Positions 44,651 through 56,003 of a stretch of DNA of 64,000 nt are shown here, one piece after another. The stretch comes from Hysterangium stoloniferum. Taxonomy: Eukaryota > Basidiomycota > Agaricomycetes > Hysterangiales > Hysterangiaceae. The stretch spans positions 34,118 through 98,117 of the forward strand of contig WHVD01000243.1 of NCBI GenBank assembly GCA_015178975.1. Reading direction: 5' to 3'. The notes beneath the pieces were generated by a model. That model saw only the letters and a list, made by a program, of their open reading frames with translations. It did not search any database and was not told the origin of the DNA. The translations under genes were made by a program, and so were the position numbers. How positions within the stretch are numbered: position 1 is the stretch's first letter; each line of letters starts with the position of its first letter.

Positions 44651-47600
44651 ATGACTACGGGCAAGAATCAAACACCTAGGCCTTCATCAACGCCGAGTAG
44701 CTCCATGCCTCGTCAAAAATCTTCTAACCTAGAACCACCCCGTAATGTCACCCTGAGGAAGTCTTTGTCGACTTTTCAAGGATCAGCTCCTCCGGAGGAT
44801 TCCCCCGGAGTAGTAGCTGGATCGTCTACGAACATTCCCCAGCTTCCTCAAGGATCACCTCCTCCAGAGGATTCCCCCGGAGTAGTAGCTGGATCGTCAA
44901 CGAACATTCCCCCCGATCCACCTGAGGAACGCTCATCACTCGAGCAGTTGGACACCCCTGGAGTTAACGTTGAGCCTCCGAGACAGGTCATCCTTAAGCA
45001 GTTCCTCGGAGGTTACATGGTTTACGCCCAGCCCATCGACTACAAATGGGATATGTACTACACCGATCGAATCCCCGAGGATCAGGTTACCCCCTTCGTG
45101 GAGGAGTACAGTACAGATTACCCTATTCTACCGGAGACTGTAGCAGTCTGGTTAGGGCATTATCAAGCGATTTTATTGGCGCGGGATTTATTCACGCGAC
45201 CAGGGAACCTTGAGGATTTGACCCAATTGATTCCTGAATGGTCGAACGAGGTGACGGCTACTATGGAAGGAGGAAGAAGAATTCTCAAGTGGGAGGTGTT
45301 TTCTCTGTTCCTTGAAGCACTTTGTACGCATGATGATGTGTTGCAGATCTTGCATGTCCTGCTTAGCGGAGATCATGTTGTGCCTAAGGTTGACTACCAG
45401 TACATGTACATCCGTATGTTGGAGGAGTCTCTCAATGGAGTCACGCCAAATCTATCGCTGGCATACCTCACTTAAAGGGGTCGGTTGAAGCGAAACCAAA
45501 GAAGACTTGATAAGATGGTTTTAAGAGGTACTCCTCCCCTATAACGACTCAATCCAGGTCCCTTATTCGCCTATCTCCACGACCAATTCGTTCGTTCGCA
45601 ACTTAAATGGGTCCCCTGATACTCGTTTTCTGCATTCTCTCAACCGTCCCGTAATATTGGAGGATTTTCCACTGGACTTGAGGACGCAAGTGATAGAACA
45701 CCTTCAGGAGAAGAGGATTGAGGTCTGCGCTCCCTTCCATCAACCCCAGCCGCGTCGACTTCTGAACGCGACGGAGATCGAGAGACAAATCGCGATGGAA
45801 CCGGGCCTAACGTCTCTCCAGGGAGATCACCGCTCTCGCGTCGCATTTGAGGGAGTCTCCAACAGCCCTAACTTCAGGAATGAAGTGACCACTCTCAGAA
45901 ACCGATCAGTCGCCAACAAGGGTCGACCGTCCTTCTCCACGGCATTCACTGAGGGCATAGCTGGCCCAGTTGCTGGTCGAGGATCGCTTAATCCAGACGG
46001 TCCCTGCCATTCTCTACCGATCGCTTCAAACCCTTTCTTGCCATCAGGAGGACGCCCTAGCGATTCATTTGGGAGTTCGAATACTTCAGACCGGGGAGGG
46101 AACTCAGGACGTGGGGAGTGCCACAATGGAGTGCCTAATACCCCTTTTCGAACTCCGATGCGGTCTCGAGCTAGCACACTTATTGATGACTTACCTAAGG
46201 ACAAGAAGGTCACTCTTAACACCAACGACCTTAAGATCAAATGGTCTGATCTCCCTGAATACGATGGAGCTCAATCCGAAGCCCTGGACTATATCATGGA
46301 CATCATGAGTCTCGCGGAGATATCAGACTCTATGAGTGCGATCTTAGGAGTTGCTCTGCCAAGACGACTCAAGGGGCACGCTAAGGTCTGGTGGAGCACC
46401 TTAGACCATGAGCATCGTACTGAATTCAGTCAATCTCATGGGTCGTTTCTTTGGGGTATCGTCGAAGGATTGCTTGGAACTCGTTGGCGTGAATCCTTAG
46501 CCTTAGAATGGGAAGCTATAAAATTTCGACAGGCTGGTCACGATCGTGAGACACCCATCCACTATATCCAACGGAGAGTTAAACTTTATCGTTTCCTGTA
46601 CGGGTTCCACCAGGACAGAGGGGATGAGACATGCAGACTCATTCTCACGCTGCCTATGGAATGGCTCTACCTTCTTCAAGGACAACCCATCAATGATATC
46701 ATGAGTTTACAGACTTATGCTAATAACCTGCAAGAAGCTCTGATTAACGCTTGGGTCCAAACACACCGGGAATGTTACAGGTTCCAGAAACCGCACGTAA
46801 TGTTATCGGAGGGTCAAGAATTGGATTTTAGAGTCACCGGCGACTCCTCTTCACTTAACCATATTCTCGTTAGTGAGACTAACGAGAGAGGCTCGACGAG
46901 AAGGACTGTTCCAGATGTCGCTGATCCAAAACAGGGAAAGCGTCACGGAAAAATGTTCTTCGAGAGGAGTAACAAGAGGAGTTCGGTCAAACCCACCAAG
47001 GAATGTTGGATATGTGGAAGTCCGGAGCATTTTAAGATAGACTGCCCTCAAGCTGGCAAAATGTCTCATTATGTCTCTATCAACAAATGCTCCGCACAGG
47101 ATATGTCGGAGGAAGCTGAGGAGCAAAGGTTATATGAAGCGGTTCATGGACTATCTATACAAGGACAAGTAAATAGCTCTGATGACGAATTGACTTTTGT
47201 TTCCATTTATTCGCCCCATGTCGGAGACAAATTAGTGAGGGAGGAAAATCGAACGACTGGTGAAGCTCTTCTGTCTGAAGCTTATGTATCCATACTTGCC
47301 GCAGATTTCTTTGAAAAAGGAGACCGGCTGAGTGCTCATCAGCAGGACCTTGAAGGCCTGACCGAGGACTACTGTCAGACTGGAGATTCTCACGAACAAA
47401 TCAGTTCGAATTCGCTCTGTTCGCCTGGAGCTGATGTTGACACTTTCCCGTTTGATCCCGGGAACCCCCCTGATTTACTACCGTACGAGAACTCGGATTC
47501 GGAGGACAGCGACGATGATCCAGTATTGGATTCCCCTTCGAAGCATGTTCCTTGCCGAAGTGAACGCAGGAACGTAATCTTGTCCCTGCGCAAGGAAAGT

Positions 47601-48083
47601 AAGAGGCCTCGAATCCAATACCCTCGTCCCAGTCGTCTGATGAAGGAGGATACTACGATCCTTTATCGAAAACGGGATCCTCCCAGTGGTTACTCTAGCA
47701 TAGGAGTTGCAGCGCTCCATGTTTTCGGTCATGTAGGAACTCCCAATTCACCCGAATGCGTTAAAATTCGAATGGACACGGGAGTGGATCTTTCCCTTAT
47801 ATCGGAGGAATTCTACAAGGAGCTGCAGGGCATATATAAGTTGAAACAAGGACTCAAGTTACGTCTAATCCAGCTCACGGGTAACGCTAAGGTTATTGGA
47901 TATGTTAATATTCCCATTTACCTGGAGGACGACAGTGGAACATTACTGAAGTTCGTGGCAGAAACTTATGTCATTAGAGGAATGACGGTGCCAATTCTTT
48001 TAGGAGAAGACTTCCATATTAATTATGAAATTGGTACTCTAAGAGATCAGCCGTTGGGATCTAGACTTATTCTCCCAGGATGA
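44651..48083 (+). pseudogene. gag-pro: gag and protease region of element A (broken)
   Basis: Structural and protease part of the retroelement polyprotein. The first part starts MTTGKNQTPRPSSTPSSSMP, has a duplicated acidic/Pro segment, and contains WLGHYQAILLARDLFTRPGN ... SGDHVVPKVDYQYMYIRMLE, shared with the other gag copies in the window. It stops at 45,475 (TAA where the third element has TTA), and a one-base insertion near 45,520 shifts the frame. The frame resumes from about 45,657 with KWSDLPEYDGAQSEALDYIM, a zinc knuckle (CWICGSPEHFKIDC, about 47,005) and an aspartic protease site (MDTGVDLSLISEEF, about 47,773). It ends at a TGA at 48,081 that probably was CGA. Capsid-like core and knuckle are standard for Ty3/gypsy Gag. 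Confidence 0.85.
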
Positions 48084-51000
48084 CAGGGTTTTATTCCAGC
48101 CAGTTCTTCTAAGGAACCTCAACCTTTGACCTTCACCGTCAATAAGGCTCCTTTCGGGAAGCATGAGAAGGAGTCATCCAAACTCACCTCTCTCCCCGAT
48201 AAAGGTGTGCGTACTGAAAGAGTTGTGCGAGCCTTGGAGGATTGCACTATCGATCCAGAGTCAGCCAGACTAGTGCCTATTTTTGTTGAAGATCTAGAGG
48301 GCGAGGAATGGATTGTTGAAGGAATTGTACTGCAAAACGAGGACGGTTCGATATTAGCCACACCAATCATGGCAATTTCAAGGAATAGTGCAGCAGTACC
48401 TTTAGCCAATCCATCGCTAACCCCTAAGACTATCTGACGAGGGGAGACAATAGGGATAATTCATGACCCCGCTCGTTGGGCTCACAAGCCCAGGTCACTC
48501 GAGGAGAAAGGTTTAATGGTAGCAGGTGCGACCAAGATTGCACACCTTATCGAAAGTCTCTCTCAACTTGAGGAGGACCGTCAAGTCGCCTCAGAAAGGC
48601 CTAAGCCACCTGTTGAACCAGAGATTGCGGACAATTTCGAACCGCCTGGTCCTAAGACGGCTGCAGTGGCTGATAATGAGAAATTTGCCTCAGAGGATCT
48701 TCACAAGTTAGTCAATTTGGGACCGGATATACCAACGGAGGTCCTGCCATGTCTCAGATCAGTTTTGACTGAGAACATTAAGGCTTTCGGAGTCGACAGA
48801 CGGTTAGGGCAAGTGGAATGTAGAGTCCCTGTGTGAAGAGTCGATAGATTCTGACCGTTCGATATACGAAGAATAGTGTCTATTCAACTACTATTAGCAG
48901 ATATTGACCGTACAGTACAATACCGTAAATTACTAGACAAGCTGTGCTAGTAAGAAGACACGCTATGCGTCACAAGAGCAACTGTACAGTTGCTCTTGAC
49001 GGCTAGAATGAAAGAATGAAAGAGTTGACCTTCACGGTACAACTCGTAGCTAGATGTAAAATAGATAATCAACGCGAAGCTGAATATCTAGAGTAAAGAA
49101 ATAATAGCGCGAGTCGACTATAATGTCGACTAGCGCAAAGACCTTAGATTGGAACTCGACCTTCGCGGTTCGAGTCCAAAGTACGTTAGTATGCAAGAGA
49201 ATACTACCTTTAAAGGTAGTTGAAACGTTACCCTTGACACCTCTCGCTATTCGACGTCTGGGTCGTTTACGAGGTGGTGTCTGCTGGGTAAAAGTTGTCT
49301 GTCTCTTTTGGTGCCGAGAGCGCCCATACGTATACACAAAGCTTCGAACTACAAAATCAAGTGTGCTCGAAATATAGAAAGAATATAAAGAAAGAAAATA
49401 AAAGGTAAATAATAAAGTACTATAATACAGCTATTATTCCTTAGTCCAGGTATGCATATATGCATACCCTTTATACCCTGTCCCCTTGAAAGAGGGAGCC
49501 CAGCCCATATCCATGCCTATGTTCCCTTCGTCCCCTGCCAATAGGAGAGTTATAGATGAGCAAATGGATACCTGGTTCGAACAGGGTGTCATTGAGCCAT
49601 CTAAAAGCCCCTGGGGAGCGCCAGCCTTTGTAGTATATCACAATGGTAAACCGCGGGTGGTCATCGACTATCGGAAACTTAATCATCTCACTGTTCCAGA
49701 CGAATTCCCTTTACCACGTCAATCGGAGATTATGCAGGCGCTGTCGGGGTCAAATGTTCTTTCTTCTTTCGATGCGCTAGCCAGGTTTACTCAATTAGAA
49801 ATGTTGGAAGACGATAAGCCCAAAACAGCCTTTAGATCCCATAGAGGGCTGTGGCAATTTAAAAGGATGCCATTCGGGCTCAGAAACGGCCCCTCCACAT
49901 TTCAGCGTGTCATGCAAACAGTTTTAGCACCCTACTTGTGGATTTTTTGTTTAGTCTACATCGATGACATAGTCATATTCTCTAAGAACTGGGATGATCA
50001 TTTACTTCACCTGAATCAGGTGCTTGGTGCTATCGCTTCGGCCGGTATCACTCTCTCTCCCAAGAAATGTTTTATCGGATATAATTCGATATTGTTATTG
50101 GGTCATAAGGTATCTAGGCTGGGTTTTTCAACCCACCAAGAAAAAGTTCGCGCTATATTGGAATTGGCCCCATCCACTAAGGTTTCTGATCTACAATGGT
50201 TCCTTGGAATGGTCCTTTACTTTTCAGCATATATACCATTCTATTCATGGATGGTGTCCCCTTTATTCTCGCTCCTAAAAAAGGGAACACCTTGGACGTG
50301 GACTGCTGAACATGTCCGAGCTTATGAGGATGTCAAAACCACATTAGGATCAGCTCCAGTGCTGGGACATCCAGTTAGTGGGATGCCCTACCGATTGTAT
50401 ACGGACGCTTCGGATTTTGCCTTGGGTTGTTGCCTCCAACAAGTCCAGAAGATGGCTTTAGGAGACTTAGTGGACACTAAAATCTATGCCCAAGCCAAAT
50501 TGGCTTTTGACTGTGCGCAGGACATGCCATCCTTTGTTCATCGGTACAAAACCAAACAGCCCGAGATTGAGTGGTCAGATTCGTGGGGATCCACTTTTGA
50601 GGCAACCGAAGTTACTGTTGAACGAGTCATTGCATATTGGAGTCGCACGCTGAAAAGTGCTGAGCGTAACTATTCTGCTACTGAACGGGAAGCGTTAGCA
50701 GCAAAGGAGGGACTAGTCCACTTTCAACCTTTCATTGAAGGTGAACATGTCCTGCTCATTACGGACCATGCAGCTCTGCAATGGGCTAGATCTTACGAGA
50801 ACACTAATCGTCGACTAGCCGCATGGGGGGCGATATACGCTGCATTTCCAGGTCTCGAGATTTTGCATCGAGCAGGGAGAGTTCACAGCAACGTGGATCC
50901 ACTGTCCAGACTCCCTCGGGTACCAGCCTTCGTGAGCCCTATTAGAGATGATTTGCAGGCTATCACCTCGACCTCTCTGGACAAGAGTACTGAGGAAAAA

Positions 51001-52689
51001 TTATGGAAGGACGAACCCGCTAAGAAAGCGGTCTTCTCTACCATACTCGAGTCTATGGAACCTTTCGGAGTAACTCAAAAGGTCCGACAGTCAGAATGGG
51101 ATTCTCATAACGCAATAAGGAACGACCAGGAAGATGAGTCTGACTTCGCATTGCGTCATCCTCAGCTACTAATCAGCATCGAGGAGGGATATATAAAGAA
51201 ATTTCTAGAGGGTTATTCAAGGGACCCGGTTTTCAGGAATCTCTACGCTTTAGATACCCCTTCACCCAACGCGGTTGTTACTCCTTCTCACTACTTCATG
51301 GGAGCAAACCGACTCCTGTACTTTCACGACTCGGACTGGAAAAGTCGAGTCTGTGTACCCAGAACCATGATTAACTCGATTCTAAGGTTGGTACATGATA
51401 ACCCTTTTGAGGGAGCACACGCTGGAGGCCAGCGGTTGTTCAACCTGATGAAAGACCGGTTCTTTTGGCCAAGAATGCTACAAGATTGCGTGTCGTACGC
51501 GCGTACCTGCGATATCTGCCAAAAAACCAAAGTCGATCGCACCGCTCATCAAGGAGCCCTCAGACCGGCTGACGTACCTTTTAGGCCATTCGAGGTAGTT
51601 TCTATGGACTTAATCACTGGACTACCCAATTCAGGAAAGGATTCATATTCCGCAGTCTTCATCGCCGTTGATAAATTGACGCGTTACGCTATTACAATAC
51701 CTACCTTTTCGAACCTTACGGCTGAAGGATTCGCACGAATATTTGTCAAACAGGTAGCAAGCCCCTTCGGACTGCCCTCTCGAATAATCTGTGACCGGGA
51801 TAAGAGATGGACCTGCAGGTTTTGGTGGGAAGTCTGTAAGATCTATGGTACCACCCTTGTGGTATCTTCGGCTCATCATCCTCAAACGGATGGGCAAACG
51901 GAGAATATGAATGCAACCATAGAACAGATGCTTCGAGCCTATTGTGCCTCTGCTAAGGAAAGCTGGTCCCAGTGGATTGAGGTAGTTGTTCACACATACA
52001 ACTCGACTGTTCACAGTTCCACAAACTACGCCCCGGCCTTCTTATTAATGGGATACCTCCCAAGAGGAATGTCTCAAGTCCTAGGAGGTGACGAGCCCCT
52101 AGTTCCTAGAGAACTATCAGACAGCCCTATGGCAGACCAATGGATCCTCGAGCTAGAAAATCATCAGCAGATAGCGTGAGATTCAATCGCTCGAGCCCAA
52201 GAGATTCAAGCACGAGCGTATAACAAGAAGCAAAGGCCTGTAGAAGATATCTCTGAGGGAGACTTTGTATTGGTGAACCCCCACTCCCTCGAACTGGTGG
52301 AAGTCAAGGGAACGGGGAAGAAACTAATACAAAGACGGATTGGACCATTCAAGGTCCTTGAGAAATTGAACTCCCAAGTATTTAGGCTTAAGATTCCCCC
52401 GGAGTATCCTATGCATCCAGTCATTAATCGGGATCATCTGCGGAAATATCAACCCTCTCCTTCCAAGCTAGGTCCGAGACCCCAACTTGAGAACCTAAGA
52501 GAGTTGAAATCAGATCATGAAGAATATGAAGTCGAAGCTATTGTTGGACATAGGAAACAGCGAAATCGTCTGCTATTTAGGGTGCGCTGGAAAGGTTATG
52601 GACCCGAGGAGGATTCGTGGTTAAACAGCACGGACCTTAGAAATGCTCCGGCACTTCTGAGGGCGTACAAGGCGCTGTTCAACATTTAA
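48084..52689 (+). pseudogene. pol: pol region of element A: RT, RNase H, integrase, chromodomain
   Basis: Reverse transcription and integration enzymes. The connecting part (48,126-48,831) is open apart from a TGA at 48,435, then is interrupted by an inverted solo LTR. The frame resumes at 49,481. RT: IEPSKSPWGAPAFVVYHNGK, RMPFGLRNGPSTFQRVMQTV, CLVYIDDIVIFSKNWDDHLL (YIDD catalytic). RNase H: YRLYTDASDFALGCCLQQ. Integrase: zinc-binding HxxxxxxxH and CDIC (51,400-51,530), then SMDLITGLPNSGKDSYSAVF, RIICDRDKRWTC and HHPQTDGQTENMN giving D,D,E. A TGA at 52,177 splits it, and the last part ends in a chromodomain (RNRLLFRVRWKGYGPEEDSW, about 52,560-52,620), which in chromoviruses steers integration to heterochromatin marked by H3K9 methylation. 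Not functional as read. Confidence 0.92.
48832..49475 (-). mobile_element. Nested solo LTR, family A, inverted inside pol
   Basis: 644 bp, opposite in direction to its host element. Reads TGTGAAGAGTCGATAG at the left and GCATACCCTTTATA at the right. CCCTG flanks it on both sides (48,827-48,831 and 49,476-49,480). Setting aside the insert and one CCCTG restores the pol frame exactly, proving it landed in an open frame. Confidence 0.94.
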
Positions 52690-53027
52690 CGGGATATATG
52701 CGCTCAAGGAATCATCTATTCCATCTCTTTTGTAACTTCCTTTCAGAAATATCTCAGTTAATCAGTGAGCCATCTCATTGGCTTTTATTCTTTTTCATTT
52801 TTCTATCCCTTCGGTCGATTGGGACAACCATTAATTGGCAGCGGACACATTTCCCCAAAACCCAGCCACAATTAATGAATTTTATTTAACGATCAACCGA
52901 GCAGAGTTTCAATTCAATATATATAAAAAAGTACACGTAAATTCGCATAAATTTTCTTTATCTTTCACACCACGTCCTTCACCTATCTTCCCTCTATCTT
53001 CAACTTCACCACTTTTATCGTGCTATA
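52690..53027 (+). promoter_or_regulatory. Internal spacer of element A with TATA-like promoter
   Basis: 338 bases after the pol stop. A strong TATA-like run (AATATATATAAAAAAGTACA, about 52,915-52,934) is followed by a pyrimidine-rich stretch with CTTTATCTTTCACACC, and then by the ATG at 53,028. This looks like a stand-alone fungal promoter placed between pol and the extra frame. Confidence 0.5.
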
Positions 53028-55329
53028 ATGCTCCCTTTCCAACAAAACAAGCAAGTCCTCCCTAAGTTCAAAAAGGTCCCGCGAGCCCCGACAGCCAGTA
53101 CATCCACGACCGGTGGGGGATTCATTGTTAGAAATGGGAAAATACAATATCTATATGTGACAGACTGTTATAAGACCCAGGTTTGCCATCAGTTATATAA
53201 GCTGTTATAAGAGCACAAGTTGGCATCATAAGTCCTTATATATATGTATATATAATCCATCATATAATACTAGACTATAGGTCCAGTAGCTCAGTGGTTA
53301 AGAGCACCTGCATATAAAGCCAGGAGGTCCTTGGTTCAATCCCAGGCTGGGTCAATTCTTTTCTATGCCTTTAACATTCATCACCCGCGTGCCTCGTACA
53401 GACAATGTCGAGAGCAATTGGGGTACCCAAGAATCAACCCCCCTGTCGACTTTCTCCTTTGGTGATGAACTGGGGGAAAATACCGGTACGGATTGGAGCA
53501 AGCCGTTAGGCCCCTCCGTCAGACCGTCATCTGAGGAAGTCGCTGTTATCATGCGGAAGCAGGAAATGTTTATGGAAGAACACAACGCAATGAGGCTCAC
53601 CCGCAAAAGAGAAAGGCGCACTGAGTATAGAAGTCAACAGGAGGCGAGGGGAGCAAGAGAAGGAGTCCTCTCCAAGCGACAGCGGCGTGAGTACAGAGAG
53701 CAATGCGGAAACAGAGCTTCCGCGCCGATCCTTCCCCCCCCAGGAGAGAAATGGGCCGACTTCGCGGAGACCGATGATAGTGAGGGTGGGATGCCTTGCA
53801 TTAGGACGACAGGAACCAAGAGCTGGAAGGAGAAGGAGGGTACCATCTTTTATGACTGGGAGCTACTTCGACGCATTAAGTTGCAACACATAGTTCTTAC
53901 CTGAGGGGACGGTCAAACGTTGCCCCAACAAGAAAAAGGATACTGTAGGGGACCAATTGAGTTTTCTTCGGATGAGGATGAGGAGGAGGACGAGAACAGG
54001 AATGGAGTGTATAGCATCCGATCTCTGGGAGAGGATTGCCATGAAGGGTTCCTTCTCCCGTCTAAAGTTCACTTCATAACCAGCGACCCCAACCAAAGAC
54101 AAATGCGGAGACCGTCATCCAGAGTATGGAGGGGTCACCGCCCTAGTCAACAGTCACTGGAATGCGAACCTTCCATGATTCCGGTCCCACATCTCTCGCC
54201 AACGTCGAGGCCCCTTCCCATCATTCACTCTACACACACTCCCTCAGCCCCGATTCTAACGCCTCATTTACCTCCCTCTTCAAAAGCTGTACTGGTCCCA
54301 ACCTCACTTAGGATGTCGAGGCCCCCTCCCATCCTCCACCCGGCACACACTCCCTCAGCCCAACGCGAACCTTCCCCGATTCTGGCGCCTCGTCTCTCTC
54401 CCTCCCCGAAAGCTATACCAGTACCGACCCAACTTCCGCCGTCACCGGGTATCCCTCCCAACTCTCCGTATTCATATTGCGTGTCCTTGGGTAGCCCTAT
54501 CCAGGACCTTCCACCAGAGCGAATGGATGTCGATTTGGACCCCCCTACACCGGAGGTCATCGATTCCATGGCAAGCAGAAAGGCGAAGGAGATGCAGAAA
54601 GCCACCACTCCTCTCCGAGAACAATCCCCTATTCCCGTCCTTGACAGCCCGGTTCCCCTCACTGAGCCCATATCCACAACTTTCTGGATGCGAGTAGCTG
54701 TCAACTACCCTTCCGAACAGTTTCCTGTCAGAAGGGTGCTATCACAGCTCGTGCCAGTACTTCAGCAACCGGTCCTTCAAGGGAGCCTCAAGGGTTGTCG
54801 CGGTCTGGCTCCATTGTCGGAGATAATGGAGGATTTCTATCTCTCCTTCGAGGATCTCGCAGAGGGGAAGAACTTTGCACGAGCAGCACAGGAGATTAAA
54901 CTCTCTATGTTCCGGCATATCATAGTGGAGCTTCACTGTCTGCCCCCAGACTCAGCGAATGTCCTCTCTATTGCTGGCTTAGTAGATTTACTCGAGGCCC
55001 TCGTCCTGACGCCTCCCACAGAGACCACCAGGCAGCCACACGTTCCTGCCCCACTGCCCGCATCTTCGTTTCCCCTCCCCAATGCTCCTCTTCTCGCGTG
55101 GATTTCCGCTTCACCGGTTAGTGTTCGTGCAGTCGTTCGTTGCAGAGAGAAAGCCTACAGACGATGGGCCGACTCCTTGTACAGGAATTCTAGTGATTTG
55201 GCTCGGGCGAGAATAGCTGAATCCTTCAGAGTAAAAAGGGAACGATGGGGAAACATCATTTTGGACCTTGGGGGATCCTCACAGGAAGCTTGGGGCAGCG
55301 TCCCAGATGCTCTTCGACACCTAGTATAG
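53028..55329 (+). CDS. Extra (non gag-pol) reading frame of element A, function unknown
   Basis: Not recognised. The likely start at 53,028 gives MLPFQQNKQVLPKFKKVPRA, then an interruption that holds a tRNA-like sequence (53,280-53,354); the main frame resumes at about 53,365 (PLTFITRVPRTDNVESNWGT), stops once at TGA 53,902, and runs on to 55,329. Visible parts: a basic/charged helix (MRLTRKRERRTEYRSQQEAR), PPPGEKWADFAETDDSEGG, FYDWELLRRIKLQHIVL, an acidic run (SSDEDEEEDENRNG), GFLLPSKVHFITSDPNQR, a long Pro/Ser-rich linker with repeats of SPTSRPLPIIHSTHTPSAP type, and a helical C-terminal part (SLYRNSSDLARARIAESFRV). No signal peptide, membrane span or known catalytic motif. A shorter diverged copy sits at 59,426-61,380, so the frame was maintained in this group of elements. 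The TGA corresponds to CGA in that copy. Confidence 0.65.
53280..53354 (+). ncRNA. tRNA-like sequence with pol III boxes (tRNA pseudogene or SINE head)
   Basis: Acceptor-like ends (GGTCCAG / CTGGGTC, with two G-U pairs), a textbook D arm and A box (TAGCTCAGTGGTTAAGAGC), a T arm with B box (GGTTCAATCCC), and a TTTT run at 53,359-53,362 that could end pol III transcription. The anticodon arm does not close properly (CCTGC loop GCCAGG, one extra base), so it is unlikely to be a working tRNA. Confidence 0.45.
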
Positions 55330-55345
55330 CACATCCCTTCGAACT

Positions 55346-55354
55346 GGGGGGCAC
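55346..55354 (+). other. Putative polypurine tract of element A
   Basis: GGGGGGCAC immediately before the 3' LTR, in the position where plus-strand priming starts. It is short and ends in CAC, so a weak match. Confidence 0.45.
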
Positions 55355-56003
55355 TGTAAAGGGTATGCATATATACATACCTGGACTAAGGAATAATAGC
55401 TGGATTATAGTACTTTATTATTTACCTTTTATTTTCTTTATCTTTCTATTCTTTCTATATTTCGAGCACACCTTGATTTTGTAGTTCGAAGCTTTGTGTA
55501 TACGTATGGGCACTCTCGGTGCCAAAAGACAGACAGACAACTTTTACCCAGCAGACACCACCTCGTAAATGACCCAGACGTCGAATAGCGAGAGGTGTCA
55601 AGGGTAATGTTTCAACTACCTTTAAGGGTAGTATTCTCTTGCATACTAACGTACTTTGGACTCGAACCGCGAAGGTCGAGTTCCAATCTAAGGTCTTTGC
55701 GCTAGTCGACATTATAGTCGACTCGCGCTATTATTTCTTTACTTTAGATATTCAGCTTCGCGTTGATTATCTATTTTACATCTAGCTACGAGTTGTACCG
55801 TGAAGGTCAACTCTTTCATTCTTTCATTCTAGCCGTCAAGAGCAACTGTACAGTTGCTCTTGTGACGCATAGCGTGTCTTCTTACTAGCACAGCTTGTCT
55901 AGTAATCTACAGTATTGTACTGTACGGTCAATATCTGCTAATAGTAGTTGAATAGACACTATTCTTCGTATATCGAACGGTCAGAATCTATCGACTCTTC
56001 ACA
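55355..56003 (+). repeat. 3' LTR of element A
   Basis: Starts TGTAAAGGGTATGCATATATAC, ends CTCTTCACA. Shares the palindromes and length of the other three copies, with scattered base changes from the 5' LTR, so the element is not recent. Followed by CTTGC, which does not match the 5' flank. Confidence 0.92.

Larger units (their letters stand above)
43931..56003 (+). mobile_element. Ty3/gypsy retroelement A (chromovirus-like), with extra 3' frame
   Basis: About 12 kb, of which 649 bp is a nested LTR plus duplicated target. Order: 5' LTR (43,931-44,574), primer-binding site, gag, protease, RT/RNase H, integrase with chromodomain (gag-pol ends 52,689), an internal spacer with a TATA-like promoter and a tRNA-like sequence, a long extra frame (53,028-55,329), a G-rich tract, and 3' LTR (55,355-56,003). 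RT-RNaseH-integrase order and the C-terminal chromodomain place it in Ty3/gypsy chromoviruses. Several stops and a frameshift make this copy inactive. The bases next to the two LTRs (AAAGT and CTTGC) do not match, so it is not a simple single insertion. Confidence 0.9.

Noticed and set aside
53280-53354. Functional tRNA gene
   Set aside because: Anticodon stem does not close without an extra base, and acceptor stem has two G-U pairs; kept only as tRNA-like.
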